From CAWBRY01 sp963791295 (GTDB taxonomy: Bacteria > Bacteroidota > Bacteroidia > Chitinophagales > Chitinophagaceae), in contig CAWBRY010000001.1 in NCBI GenBank assembly GCA_963791295.1, positions 1,984,001-2,048,000 on the forward strand: DNA of 64,000 nucleotides. Direction: 5' to 3'. The stretch's first letter is position 1, and every line of letters starts with the position of its first letter. Both the position numbers and the translations under genes were made by a program. Under the pieces are notes generated by a model. That model was not told the DNA's origin and searched no databases. It saw only the letters and a list, made by a program, of their open reading frames with translations. Below, piece by piece: positions 15,401 through 30,400 of the stretch.

Positions 15401-18400
15401 CTTCCGACCACATCACTTAATAATATAACAGGATCATGGGCTCCGGCTGTAAGTACTGCAACCATTGGCACTACGACATATACATTTACTCCTGATCCAG
15501 GTCAGTGTGCCGGACCAGCGCAGTTAACGATTACTGTAACCGATCAGCTCACACCAACATTTGATCCGATAGCGGATGTTTGTCTGAACGCCACTGCACC
15601 AGTACTTCCTACCACATCACTTAATAATATAACAGGATCATGGGCTCCGGCTGTAAGTACTGCAGCGGTGGGCACTACGACATATACATTCACTCCTGAT
15701 CCAGGTCAGTGTGCCGCACCAGCGCAGTTAACTATTACTGTAACTGATCAGCTCACTCCGACATTTGATCCGATAGCGGATGTTTGTCTGAACGCCACTG
15801 CACCGGTACTTCCTACCACATCACTTAATAATATAACAGGATCATGGGCTCCGGCTGTAAGTACTGCAACCATTGGCACTACGACATATACATTCACTCC
15901 AGATCCAGGTCAGTGTGCCGGACCAGCGCAGATAACGATTACCGTAACTGATCAGCTCACACCAACATTTGATCCGATAGCGGATGTTTGTCTGAACGCT
16001 ACTGCACCGGTACTTCCTACCACATCACTTAATAATATAACAGGATCATGGGCTCCGGCTGTAAGTACTGGCAACCGTTGGCACTACGACATATACATTC
16101 ACTCCTGATCCAGGTCAGTGTGCCGGACCAGCGCAGTTAACCATTACTGTAACTGATCAGATCACACCAACATTTGATCCGATAGCGGATGTTTGTCTGA
16201 ACGCTACTGCACCAGTACTTCCTACCACATCACTTAATAATATAACAGGATCATGGGCTCCGGCTGTAAGTACTGGAGCGGTTGGCACTACGACATATAC
16301 GTTCACTCCTGATCCAGGTCAGTGTGCCGCACCAGCGCAGTTAACTATTACTGTAACCGATCAGATCACTCCAACATTTGATCCGATAGCGGATGTTTGT
16401 CTGAACGCTACTGCACCGGTACTGCCTACCACATCACTGAATAATATAACAGGATCATGGGCTCCGGCTGTAAGTACTGCAACCGTTGGCACTACGACAT
16501 ATACATTCACTCCTGATCCAGGTCAGTGTGCCGGACCAGCGCAGCTAACTATTACTGTAACTGATCAGATCACACCAACCTTTGATCCGATAGCTGATGT
16601 TTGTCTGAACGCCACTGCACCGGTATTACCTACTACATCACTTAATAATATAACAGGATCATGGGCTCCGGCTGTAAGTACTGGAGCCGTTGGCACTACC
16701 ACATATACATTTACTCCGGATCCAGGTCAGTGTGCCGGACCAGCGCAGTTAACCATTACTGTAACCGATCAGATCACACCAACATTTGATCCGATAGCTG
16801 ATGTTTGTCTGAACGCCACTGCACCGGTACTACCTACCACATCACTTAATAATATAACAGGATCATGGGCTCCGGCTGTAAGTACTGCAACCGTTGGCAC
16901 TACGACATATACATTTACTCCTGATCCAGGTCAGTGTGCCGCACCAGCGCAGCTAACTATTACTGTAACTGATCAGCTCACACCAACATTTGATCCGATA
17001 GCGGATGTTTGTCTGAACGCTACTGCACCGGTATTGCCGACCACATCGCTTAATAATATAACAGGATCATGGGCTCCGGCTGTAAGTACTGGAGCGGTGG
17101 GCACTACCACATATACATTCACTCCTGATCCAGGTCAGTGTGCCGCACCAGCGCAGTTAACCATTACTGTAACTGATCAGCTCACACCAACATTTGATCC
17201 GATAGCGGATGTTTGTCTGAACGCTACTGCACCGGTACTACCTACCACATCACTTAATAATATAACAGGATCATGGGCTCCGGCTGTAAGCACTGGCAAC
17301 CGTTGGCACTACGACATATACATTCACTCCGGATCCAGGTCAGTGTGCCGCACCAGCGCAGTTAACCATTACTGTAACCGATCAGCTCACACCAACATTT
17401 GATCCGATAGCGGATGTTTGTCTGAACGCTACTGCACCGGTACTTCCTACCACATCGCTTAATAATATAACAGGATCATGGGCTCCGGCTGTAAGTACGG
17501 CAACCATTGGTACTACGACCTATACATTTACTCCTGATCCAGGTCAGTGTGCCGGACCAGCGCAGTTAACGATTACTGTAACCGATCAGATCACACCAAC
17601 ATTTGATCCGATAGCGGATGTTTGTCTGAACGCTACTGCACCGGTATTCCTACCACATCACTTAATAATATAACAGGATCATGGGCTCCGGCTGTAAGTA
17701 CTGCAACTGTTGGCACTACGACATATACATTCACTCCTGATCCAGGTCAGTGTGCCGGACCAGCGCAGTTAACCATTACTGTAACCGATCAGCTCACACC
17801 AACATTTGATCCGATAGCTGATGTTTGTCTGAACGCTACTGCACCAGTACTACCTACCACATCACTTAATAATATAACAGGATCATGGGCTCCGGCTGTA
17901 AGTACTGCAACCGTTGGCACTACAACATATACGTTCACTCCTGATCCAGGTCAGTGTGCCGGACCAGCGCAGTTAACTATTACTGTAACTGATCAGATCA
18001 CTCCAACATTTGATCCGATAGCGGATGTTTGTCTGAACGCTACTGCACCAGTACTGCCGACCACATCACTTAATAATATAACAGGATCATGGGCTCCGGC
18101 TGTAAGTACTGCAACCGTTGGTACTACGACATATACATTCACTCCTGATCCAGGTCAGTGTGCCGGACCAGCGCAGTTAACGATTACTGTAACCGATCAG
18201 ATCACACCAACCTTTGATCCGATAGCTGATGTTTGTCTGAACGCTACTGCACCGGTACTGCCGACCACATCACTTAATAATATAACAGGATCATGGGCTC
18301 CGGCTGTAAGTACTGCAACCGTTGGCACTACGACATATACATTCACTCCTGATCCAGGTCAGTGTGCCGGACCAGCGCAGTTAACCATTACTGTAACCGA

Positions 18401-21400
18401 TCAGCTCACACCAACATTTGATCCGATAGCGGATGTTTGTCTGAACGCTACTGCACCGGTATTACCAACCACATCACTTAATAATATAACAGGATCATGG
18501 GCTCCGGCTGTAAGTACTGCAACTGTTGGCACTACAACATATACATTCACTCCTGATCCAGGTCAGTGTGCCGGACCAGCGCAGTTAACCATTACTGTAA
18601 CTGATCAGATCACACCAACATTTGATCCGATAGCGGATGTTTGTCTGAACGCTACTGCACCGGTACTTCCGACCACATCACTTAATAATATAACAGGATC
18701 ATGGGCTCCGGCTGTAAGTACTGCAACCGTTGGCACTACGACATATACATTTACTCCTGATCCAGGTCAGTGTGCCGGACCAGCGCAGTTAACCATTACT
18801 GTAACTGATCAGATCACACCAACATTTGATCCGATAGCTGATGTTTGTCTGAACGCTACTGCACCGGTACTTACCGACCACATCACTGAATAATATAACA
18901 GGATCATGGGCTCCGGCTGTAAGTACTTCAACCATTGGCACTACGACATATACATTCACTCCTGATCCAGGTCAGTGTGCCGGACCAGCGCAGTTAACCA
19001 TTACTGTAACCGATCAGATCACACCAACATTTGATCCGATAGCGGATGTTTGTCTGAACGCTACTGCACCGGTATTGCCGACCACATCACTGAATAATAT
19101 AACAGGATCATGGGCTCCGGCTGTAAGTACTTCAACTGTTGGTACGACAACATATACATTTACTCCAGATCCAGGTCAGTGTGCCGGACCAGCGCAGTTA
19201 ACTATTACTGTAACCGATCAGCTCACACCAACATTTGATCCGATAGCTGATGTTTGTCTGAACGCTACTGCACCAGTACTTCCGACCACATCACTGAATA
19301 ATATAACAGGATCATGGGCTCCGGCTGTAAGTACTGCAACTCTTGGTACTACCACATATACATTCACTCCTGATCCAGGTCAGTGTGCCGGACCAGCGCA
19401 GTTAACCATTACTGTAACCGATCAGCTCACACCAACATTTGATCCGATAGCTGATGTTTGTCTGAACGCTACTGCACCGGTACTTCCGACCACATCACTC
19501 AATAATATAACAGGATCATGGGCTCCGGCTGTAAGTACGGCAACCATTGGTACTACGACATATACATTTACGCCTGATCCAGGTCAGTGTGCCGGACCAG
19601 CGCAGTTAACTATTACTGTAACCGATCAGCTCACTCCGACATTTGATCCGATAGCTGATGTTTGTCTGAACGCTACTGCACCGGTACTTCCTACCACATC
19701 ACTGAATAATATAACAGGATCGTGGGCTCCGGCTGTAAGTACTGCAACCATTGGTACTACGACATATACATTCACTCCAGATCCAGGTCAGTGTGCCGGA
19801 CCAGCGCAGTTAACCATTACTGTAACCGATCAGCTCACACCAACATTTGATCCGGTAGCTGATGTTTGTCTGAACGCCACTGCACCAGTACTGCCTACCA
19901 CATCACTTAATAATATAACAGGATCATGGGCTCCGGCTGTAAGTACTGCAACTGTTGGCACTACGACATATACATTCACTCCAGATCCAGGTCAGTGTGC
20001 CGGACCAGCGCAGTTAACCATTACTGTAACTGATCAGATCACACCAACATTTGATCCGATAGCTGATGTTTGTCTGAACGCTACTGCACCAGTACTGCCG
20101 ACCACATCACTTAATAATATTACAGGATCATGGGCTCCGGCTGTAAGTACTGCAACCATTGGCACGACGACATATACATTTACTCCAGATCCAGGTCAGT
20201 GTGCCGGACCAGCGCAGTTAACCATTACTGTAACCGATCAGATCACACCAACATTTGATCCGATAGCGGATGTTTGTCTGAACGCCACTGCACCAGTACT
20301 GCCGACCACATCACTGAATAATATAACAGGATCATGGGCTCCGGCTGTAAGTACTGCAACCTTGGCACTACGACATATACATTCACTCCTGATCCAGGTC
20401 AGTGTGCCGGACCAGCGCAGTTAACCATTACTGTAACCGATCAGATCACACCAACATTTGATCCGATAGCTGATGTTTGTCTGAACGCTACTGCACCGGT
20501 ACTTCCGACCACATCACTTAATAATATAACAGGATCATGGGCTCCGGCTGTAAGTACTGCAACTATTGGCACGACGACATATACATTCACTCCAGATCCA
20601 GGTCAGTGTGCCGGACCAGCGCAGTTAACCATTACTGTAACCGATCAGCTCACACCAACATTTGATCCGATAGCGGATGTTTGTCTGAACGCCACTGGCA
20701 CCAGTACTACCGACTACATCACTGAATAATATAACAGGATCATGGGCTCCGGCTGTAAGTACTGCAACTCATTGGTACGACAACATATACGTTCACTCCT
20801 GATCCAGGTCAGTGTGCCGGACCAGCGCAGTTAACCATTACTGTAACCGATCAGATCACACCAACATTTGATCCGATAGCGGATGTTTGTCTGAACGCTA
20901 CTGCACCGGTACTTCCTACCACATCACTGAATAATATAACAGGATCATGGGCTCCGGCTGTAAGTACTGCAACCATTGGCACGACAACATATACATTCAC
21001 TCCTGATCCAGGTCAGTGTGCCGGACCAGCGCAGTTAACCATTACTGTAACCGATCAGCTCACACCAACATTTGATCCGATAGCGGATGTTTGTCTGAAC
21101 GCCACTGCACCGGTATTACCTACCACATCACTGAATAATATAACAGGATCATGGGCTCCGGCTGTAAGTACTGCAACTCATTGGTACTACGACATATACA
21201 TTCACGCCAGATCCAGGTCAGTGTGCCGGACCAGCGCAGCTAACCATTACTGTAACCGATCAGATCACACCAACATTTGATCCGATAGCGGATGTTTGTC
21301 TGAACGCTACTGCACCGGTACTTCCGACCACATCACTGAATAATATAACAGGATCATGGGCTCCGGCTGTAAGTACGGCAACCATTGGTACTACAACATA

Positions 21401-24400
21401 TACATTTACTCCAGATCCAGGTCAGTGTGCCGGACCAGCGCAGTTAACCATTACTGTAACCGATCAGCTCACACCAACATTTGATCCGATAGCTGATGTT
21501 TGTCTGAACGCCACTGCTCCGGTATTACCTACCACATCACTGAATAATATAACAGGATCGTGGGCTCCGGCTGTAAGCACTTCAACCCTTGGCACTACAA
21601 CATATACATTCACTCCTGATCCAGGTCAGTGTGCCGGACCAGCGCAGTTAACCATTACTGTAACCGATCAGCTCACACCAACATTTGATCCGATAGCGGA
21701 TGTTTGCCTGAACGCTACTGCACCAGTATTTCCTACCACATCGCTGAATAATATTACAGGATCATGGGCTCCGGCTGTAAGTACTGCAACCATTGGCACG
21801 ACGACATATACGTTCACTCCTGATCCAGGTCAGTGTGCCGGACCAGCGCAGTTAACCATTACTGTAACCGATCAGATCATACCAACATTTGATCCGATAG
21901 CGGATGTTTGTCTCAACGCCACTGCTCCGGTATTACCGACTACATCACTGAATAATATTACAGGATCGTGGGCGCCGGCTGTAAGTACTTCAACTCTTGG
22001 TACTACAACATATACGTTCACTCCTGATCCAGGTCAGTGTGCCGGACCAGCGCAGTTAACTATTACTGTAACCGATCAGCTCACACCAACATTTGATCCG
22101 ATAGCGGATGTTTGCCTGAACGCCACTGCACCAGTACTTCCTACCACATCACTGAATAATATTACAGGATCATGGGCTCCGGCTGTAAGTACTGCAACCA
22201 TTGGCACTACGACATATACGTTCACTCCTGATCCAGGTCAGTGTGCCGGACCAGCGCAGTTAACCATTACTGTAACCGATCAGATCACACCAACATTTGA
22301 TCCGATAGCGGATGTTTGTCTCAACGCCACTGCTCCGGTATTACCGACTACATCACTGAATAATATTACAGGATCGTGGGCGCCGGCTGTAAGTACTTCA
22401 ACTCTTGGTACGACAACATATACGTTCACTCCTGATCCAGGTCAGTGTGCCGGACCAGCGCAGTTAACTATTACTGTAACCGATCAGCTCACACCAACAT
22501 TTGATCCGATAGCGGATGTTTGCCTGAACGCCACTGCACCGGTACTTCCTACCACATCACTGAATAATATTACAGGATCATGGGCTCCGGCTGTAAGCAC
22601 GGCAACCATTGGCACTACGACATATACGTTCACTCCTGATCCAGGTCAGTGTGCCGGACCAGCGCAGTTAACCATTACTGTAACCGATCAGCTCACACCA
22701 ACATTTGATCCGATAGCGGATGTTTGTCTGAACGCTACTGCACCGCCATTGCCTTCCACATCACTGAATAATATAACAGGATCATGGGCTCCGGCTGTAA
22801 GTACTGCAACCATTGGTACTACGACCTATACATTCACTCCGGACCCAGGTCAGTGTGCCGGACCAGCGCAGCTAACCATTACTGTAACTGATCTGCTCAC
22901 ACCAACATTTACCCAGATCGGACCAATATGTGAAGGTTCAACACCGCCACTACTTTCTGCTTCTTCTCTTGAAGGAATAACAGGTAGTTGGTCACCATCA
23001 GCGGTTAGTACTGCGGCCAGCGGAACATATACATTCACTCCGGATCCAGGTCAGTGCGCAGCAATAACGAGAATGGATATTGCGGTCACAACTCAGATCA
23101 TACCATTATTCACGCAAATCGGACCATTGTGTCAGGGATCAAATGCACCAACTTTGCCGGGTTCTTCAACCAATGGTATTACGGGTAGCTGGTCACCATC
23201 AGCAGTCAGTACTGCAGCTAGTGGAACGTATACATTTACGCCGGATCCGGGTCAGTGCGGTGCAATAACGAGAATGGATATCGTTGTGACCAATCAGATC
23301 ACTCCAATCTTTAATCAGATCGGACCGCTGTGCCAGGGAGCTATACCACCAACATTGCCAGCAACGTCAACGAATGGTATAACTGGTGCGTGGAGCCCTG
23401 CTATAGTTAGCACGACTGCAAGTGATACCTATACATTTACGCCTGATCCTGGACAATGTGGCACTACGACTTCAATGAGTATTGTTGTAACCACGCAGAT
23501 CACGCCGACATTTACCCAGGTTGGCCCGCTATGCGAAGGATCAACTCCTCCTTCACTTCCAACGTCATCTCTTGAAGGAATAACTGGTAGTTGGTCACCG
23601 TCATCAATCAGTACTGCGGCTAATGGAACTTATACATTTACTCCTGATGCGGGTCAGTGCGGTGCCATAACCAGGATGGATATAGCAATCACAAGTCAAA
23701 TTATTCCAACATTTACGCAGGTTGGACCACTCTGTCAGGGTAGTATTGCAGCTCCACTGCCATCGATCTCTAGTAATGGTATCACTGGAAGTTGGAACCC
23801 GTCCATTATTAGTACATCTGCTAGCGGAACTTATACATTCACGCCGGATGCGGGTCAGTGCGGCGTGCCGACAACGATGAATATTGTGATCACAACTCAG
23901 ATCACACCAACATTTGCACAGATCGGACCAATATGTGAAGGATCAGTGGCGCCGGCTCTGCCTTCTACATCCATAGAAGGAATAACGGGTAACTGGTCTC
24001 CATCATTGATTAGTACTGCCACGAGTGGAACTTATACATTCACTCCTGACGCAGGTCAGTGCGGCACGTCGACCACTATGGACGTTGTAGTTACTACCCA
24101 GATCACACCCGTTTTCGCCCAGATCGGACCATTGTGTCAGGGCAGTACACCAGTTGCATTACCTACTACATCCTTAAATGGTATTAGTGGAAACTGGGCT
24201 CCAGCGATCATAAATATGACGGCAAGTGGAACCTACATTTTCACACCAGATGGCGGCCAATGTGGTACCATTGCCAGCATGGACATCGTGATCACTACTC
24301 AGATCACGCCAATATTTACTCAGATTGGACCATTGTGCTTCGGAACTATAGCGCCGATATTACCTAGTATATCAGACAACGGAATTAGCGGAACCTGGAA

Positions 24401-27400
24401 CCCATCGGTTATTAACACATCATCAGCTGGAACTTATACATTCGTCCCAGACCTGGGGCAGTGTGGAACTTCCACGACAATGGATATTGTGATTACTAAC
24501 CAGGTTACCACAACATTTGCTCAGATCGGACCACTTTGTCAGGGATCATTACCCTCAAATCTTCCAACTACATCAATAGAAGGAATAACTGGTAGCTGGT
24601 CGCCATCAACCATCAATACTGCGGCTAGTGGAAGTTATACATTTACTCCAGATGCAAACCAGTGCGGTAGTACTGCAACAATGGATATCGTGATCACTCC
24701 ACAGATCATTCCGACATTCACTCAGATCGGGCCACTGTGTCAGGGATCTGCACCGCCAGCATTACCAGCAACATCTATAAATGGTATCACTGGTACATGG
24801 AACCCAACAACGGTTAGCACAACAGCCAGTGGAACACATACATTCACTCCTGACGCTGGCCAATGCGCAGCGATAGCGAGGATGGATATCGTAGTGACAA
24901 CTCAAATCACTCCGACTTTCACTCAGATTGGACCACTCTGTCAAGGATCATCAGCACCTGCGTTACCAACTACCTCTATAAATGGTATCACCGGTACATG
25001 GAATCCAACAGCAATCAGCACAGCAGCTAGCGGAACATTTACATTCACTCCGGATCCAGGTCAGTGCGGTACAACGACTACTATGAGTGTTGTGATCACC
25101 AACCAGATCACTCCAACATTCACTCAAATCGGACCGTTGTGTCAGGGATCTACAGCTCCTGCGTTGCCGACGACCTCTATTAATGGTATTACCGGTACAT
25201 GGAGTCCAACTACAGTTAGTACGACAGCGAACGGAACATATACATTTACTCCTGACCCAGGTCAATGCGGTACGACAACCAGGATGGATATTGTTGTGAC
25301 CACTCAAATCATTCCAACATTTACTCAGGTCGGACCGTTGTGTCAAGGATCTACACCACCGGCATTACCGACAACATCTATTAATGGTATCACCGGTACA
25401 TGGAATCCAACTACAGTTAGTACGACAGCGAACGGAACTTATACATTTACACCTGACCCAGGTCAGTGCGGTACGTCGACCACCATGGATATTGTTGTGA
25501 CTACTCAGATCACACCAACATTCACCCAGATCGGACCATTGTGTCAGGGTAGCGCGGCACCAATACTTCCATCCACATCCACCAATGGTATCACCGGTAC
25601 ATGGAATCCAACTGCGGTCAGTACAACAGCCAGCGGAACTTATACATTCACACCTGACCCAGGTCAGTGCGGTACAATAGCCACTATGGATATTGTGGTG
25701 ACTACTCAGATCAATCCAACATTTACCCAGATCGGACCATTGTGTCAGGGTAGTACAGCAGTACCATTGCCAACAACATCGATAAATGGAATCACCGGTG
25801 CATGGTCTCCTGCTATAGTCAATACAGCAGCAAGTGGAACATATACCTTCACACCAGATGCGGGCCAGTGCGGTACGATAACTACTATGGATATTGTGGT
25901 GACAACCCAAATCACTCCAACATTCATTCAAATAGGGCCACTGTGCCAGGGATCAACTGCACCATTATTGCCATCTATATCTATTAATGGTATTAGTGGT
26001 ACATGGAGTCCAACAGCAATTAGTACTGCAGCAAGTGGAACTTATACATTCACTCCTGACGCAGGCCAGTGTGGTACCACCACGACTATGGATATCGTGA
26101 TCACCACGCAGATCACTCCAACGTTCACTCAGATCGGACCATTGTGCCAGGGATCAACTGCTCCTGCATTGCCAACGACATCTATTAATGGTATCACCGG
26201 TACATGGAGTCCTACGTCGATCAGCACAGCAGCTAGCGGAACATATACATTTACTCCGAATGCAGGTCAGTGCGGCAGCATTACTACTATGGACATTGTG
26301 ATCACAACGCAGATCACTCCAACGTTCACCCAGATCGGACCGTTGTGCCAGGGATCAACTGCTCCTGGGTTACCAACGACATCTATTAATGGTATCACGG
26401 GTACATGGAGTCCGACATCGATCAGCACAGCAGCTAGCGGAACGTATACATTTACTCCGAATGCAGGTCAGTGTGGTAGCATTATAACTATGGATATTGT
26501 GATCACTACTCAGATCACTCCAACATTCACTCAGATCGGACCGTTGTGCCAGGGATCTACAGCTCCTGCATTACCGACAACATCGACTAATGGTATTACC
26601 GGTACATGGAGTCCAGCGTCTATCAGCACCGCAGCTAGCGGAACATATACATTTACTCCGAACGCAGGTCAGTGTGGTAGCATTATAACTATGGATATTG
26701 TGATCACTACTCAGATCACTCCAACCTTTGCTCAGATCGGACCACTGTGTCAGGGATCTACAGCTCCTGCATTACCAACGACATCTATTAATGGTATCAC
26801 GGGTACTTGGAGTCCAACATCTATTAGCACAACGGCGAGTGGAACATATACATTTACTCCTGACGCAGGTCAGTGCGGTGCGATCACGAGGATGGATATC
26901 GTAGTGACTACTCAGATCACTCCGACTTTCACTCAGATCGGACCACTGTGTCAGGGATCATACAGCTCCTGCATTACCAACGACATCTATTAATGGTATC
27001 ACCGGTACATGGAGTCCAACATCGATCAGCACAACAGCGAGTGGAACATATACATTTACTCCTGACGCAGGTCAGTGCGGTGCGATCACGAGGATGGATA
27101 TCGTAGTGACTACTCAGATCACTCCGACTTTCACTCAGATTGGACCACTCTGTCAGGGATCTACTGCGCCGGCATTACCGACGACATCTATTAATGGTAT
27201 CACCGGTACATGGAGTCCTACATCGATTAGCACGGCAGCGAGTGGAACCTATACATTCACTCCTGATCCAGGTCAGTGCGGCACGACAACGAGGATGGAT
27301 ATTGTTGTGACCACGCAAATTATTCCAGCATTCACCCAGATCGGACCACTCTGCCAGGGATCTACACCACCGGCATTACCGACAACATCTATTAATGGTA

Positions 27401-30400
27401 TCACCGGTACATGGAGTCCGACATCGGTCAGCACAGCTGCCAGTGGAACATATACATTTACGCCGGATGCAGGTCAGTGCGGCGTGCCGACGACGATGGA
27501 TATTGTTGTGACAACTCAGATCACACCAACCTTCACTCAGATCGGACCATTGTGTCAGGGTAGCTCAGCTCCAATACTTCCATCTATATCTACTAATGGC
27601 ATCACCGGCACATGGAATCCAACTGCGGTCAGTACGACAGCGAGCGGAACTTATACATTCACACCTGACCCAGGTCAATGTGGTACAACAACCGCTATGG
27701 ATATTGTGGTGACTACCCAGATCACACCAACATTCACTCAGATCGGACCGTTGTGTCAGGGTAGTACAGCAGTTGCATTGCCGACGACATCTATAAATGG
27801 TATCACCGGTGCATGGTCTCCTGCTATAGTCAATACAGCAGCAAGTGGAACATATACCTTCACACCTGATCCGGGTCAGTGCGGAACAACGACAACGATG
27901 GATGTGGTAGTGACTACTCAAATCACTCCGACATTCACTCAGATTGGGCCGCTGTGCCAGGGTAGCACCGCACCATTACTGTCATCTATATCTAACAATG
28001 GTATAAGCGGTACATGGAGTCCAATAACAATTAACACAGCTGCCAGCGGAACATATACATTCACACCAGATCCAGGTCAGTGCGGTAGCATTACTACTAT
28101 GGATATTGTGATCACTACTCAGATCACTCCAACATTCACTCAGATCGGACCGTTGTGCCAGGGATCTACAGCTCCTGCATTACCGACAACATCGACTAAT
28201 GGTATTACCGGTACATGGAGTCCAACGTCTATCAGCACCGCAGCTAGCGGAACATATACATTTACTCCGAACGCAGGTCAGTGTGGTAGCATTATAACTA
28301 TGGATATTGTGATCACTACTCAGATCACTCCAACCTTTGCTCAGATCGGACCACTGTGTCAGGGATCAACTGCTCCTGCATTACCAACGACATCTATTAA
28401 TGGTATCACGGGTACTTGGAGTCCAACATCTATTAGCACAACGGCGAGTGGAACATATACATTCACTCCGGATCGCAGGTCAGTGCGGTGCGATCACAAG
28501 AATGGATATCGTAGTGACTACTCAGATCAGTCCGACTTTCACTCAGATCGGACCGCTCTGTCAGGGATCAACAGCTCCTGCATTGCCGACGACATCTATT
28601 AATGGTATCACCGGTACATGGAATCCAACATCGATTAGTACGGCGGCCAGCGGAACATATACATTCACTCCGGATCCAGGTCAGTGCGGTACAACCACTA
28701 CGATGAGTGTTGTGATCACCAACCAGATCACTCCAACATTCACTCAAATCGGACCGTTGTGTCAGGGATCTACAGCTCCTGCGTTGCCGACGACCTCTAT
28801 TAATGGTATTACCGGTACATGGAGTCCAACATCGATCAGCACGGCAGCCAGTGGAACATATACATTTACTCCTGACCCAGGTCAATGCGGTACGACAACC
28901 AGGATGGATATTGTTGTGACCACTCAAATCATTCCAACATTTACTCAGGTCGGACCGTTGTGTCAAGGATCTACACCACCGGCATTACCGACAACATCTA
29001 TTAATGGTATCACCGGTACATGGAATCCAACTACAGTTAGTACGACAGCGAACGGAACTTATACATTTACACCTGACCCAGGTCAGTGCGGTACGTCGAC
29101 CACCATGGATATTGTTGTGACCACTCAGATCACACCAACATTCACCCAGATCGGACCATTGTGTCAGGGTAGCGCGGCACCAATACTTCCATCCACATCC
29201 ACCAATGGTATCACCGGTACATGGAATCCAACTGCGGTCAGTACGACAGCCAGCGGAACCTATACATTTACACCTGACCCAAGTCAGTGCGGTACAACGA
29301 CAACGATGGATATTGTTGTGACCACTCAGATCACGCCGACATTCACCCAGATCGGACCCTTGTGTCAGGGTAGTACAGCAGTACCATTGCCAACAACATC
29401 GATAAATGGCATCACCGGTACATGGTCTCCTGCTATTGTCAATACAGCAGCAAGTGGAACATATACATTCACACCTGATCCGGGTCAGTGCGGTACAACG
29501 ACAACGATGGATGTGGTAGTAACTACTCAAATCACTCCGACATTTACTCAAATAGGACCACTTTGCCAGGGTAGCAACCGCACCATTACTGTCATCTATA
29601 TCTAACAATGGTATAAGTGGTACATGGAGTCCAACAGCAATTAACACAGCTGCAAGCGGAACATATACATTCACGCCGGATCCAGGTCAATGCGGAACAA
29701 CAACCACTATGGATATTGTGGTGAGCACGCAGATCACTCCAACGTTCACTCAGATCGGACCGTTGTGCCAGGGATCAACTGCTCCTGCATTGCCAGCAAC
29801 TTCTATTAATGGTATTACAGGTACGTGGAGTCCAACGTCGATCAGTACGATAGCTAGTGGAACATATACATTTACGCCGAATGCGGGTCAATGCGGTAGC
29901 ATTACCACTATGGATATTGTGATCACTACTCAGATCACTCCAACATTTACTCAGATCGGACCGTTGTGCCAGGGATCTACAGCTCCTGCATTACCGACAA
30001 CATCGACTAATGGTATTACCGGTACATGGAGTCCAACATCGATCAGCACAGCAACTAGCGGAACATATACATTTACTCCGAATGCAGGTCAGTGTGGTAG
30101 CATTATCACTATGGATATCGTGATCACAACACAGATCACTCCAACATTCACTCAGATCGGACCTCTGTGTCAGGGATCAACAGCTCCTGCATTACCAACG
30201 ACATCTATTAATGGTATCACCGGTACTTGGAGTCCAACTTCGATTAGCACGACAGCTAGCGGAACATATACATTCACTCCGAACGCAGGTCAATGCGGTG
30301 CGATCACAAGAATGGATATCGTTGTGACTAATCAAATCATTCCAACATTCACTCAGATCGGACCACTCTGTCAAGGATCTTCAGCACCTGCGTTACCAAC

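Noticed and set aside
8701..29580. Programmed frameshifting or phase variation in the giant gene
   Set aside because: There are no slippery heptamers or homopolymer tracts at the break points, both insertions and deletions occur, and nearly all breaks are explained by merging of repeat variants.
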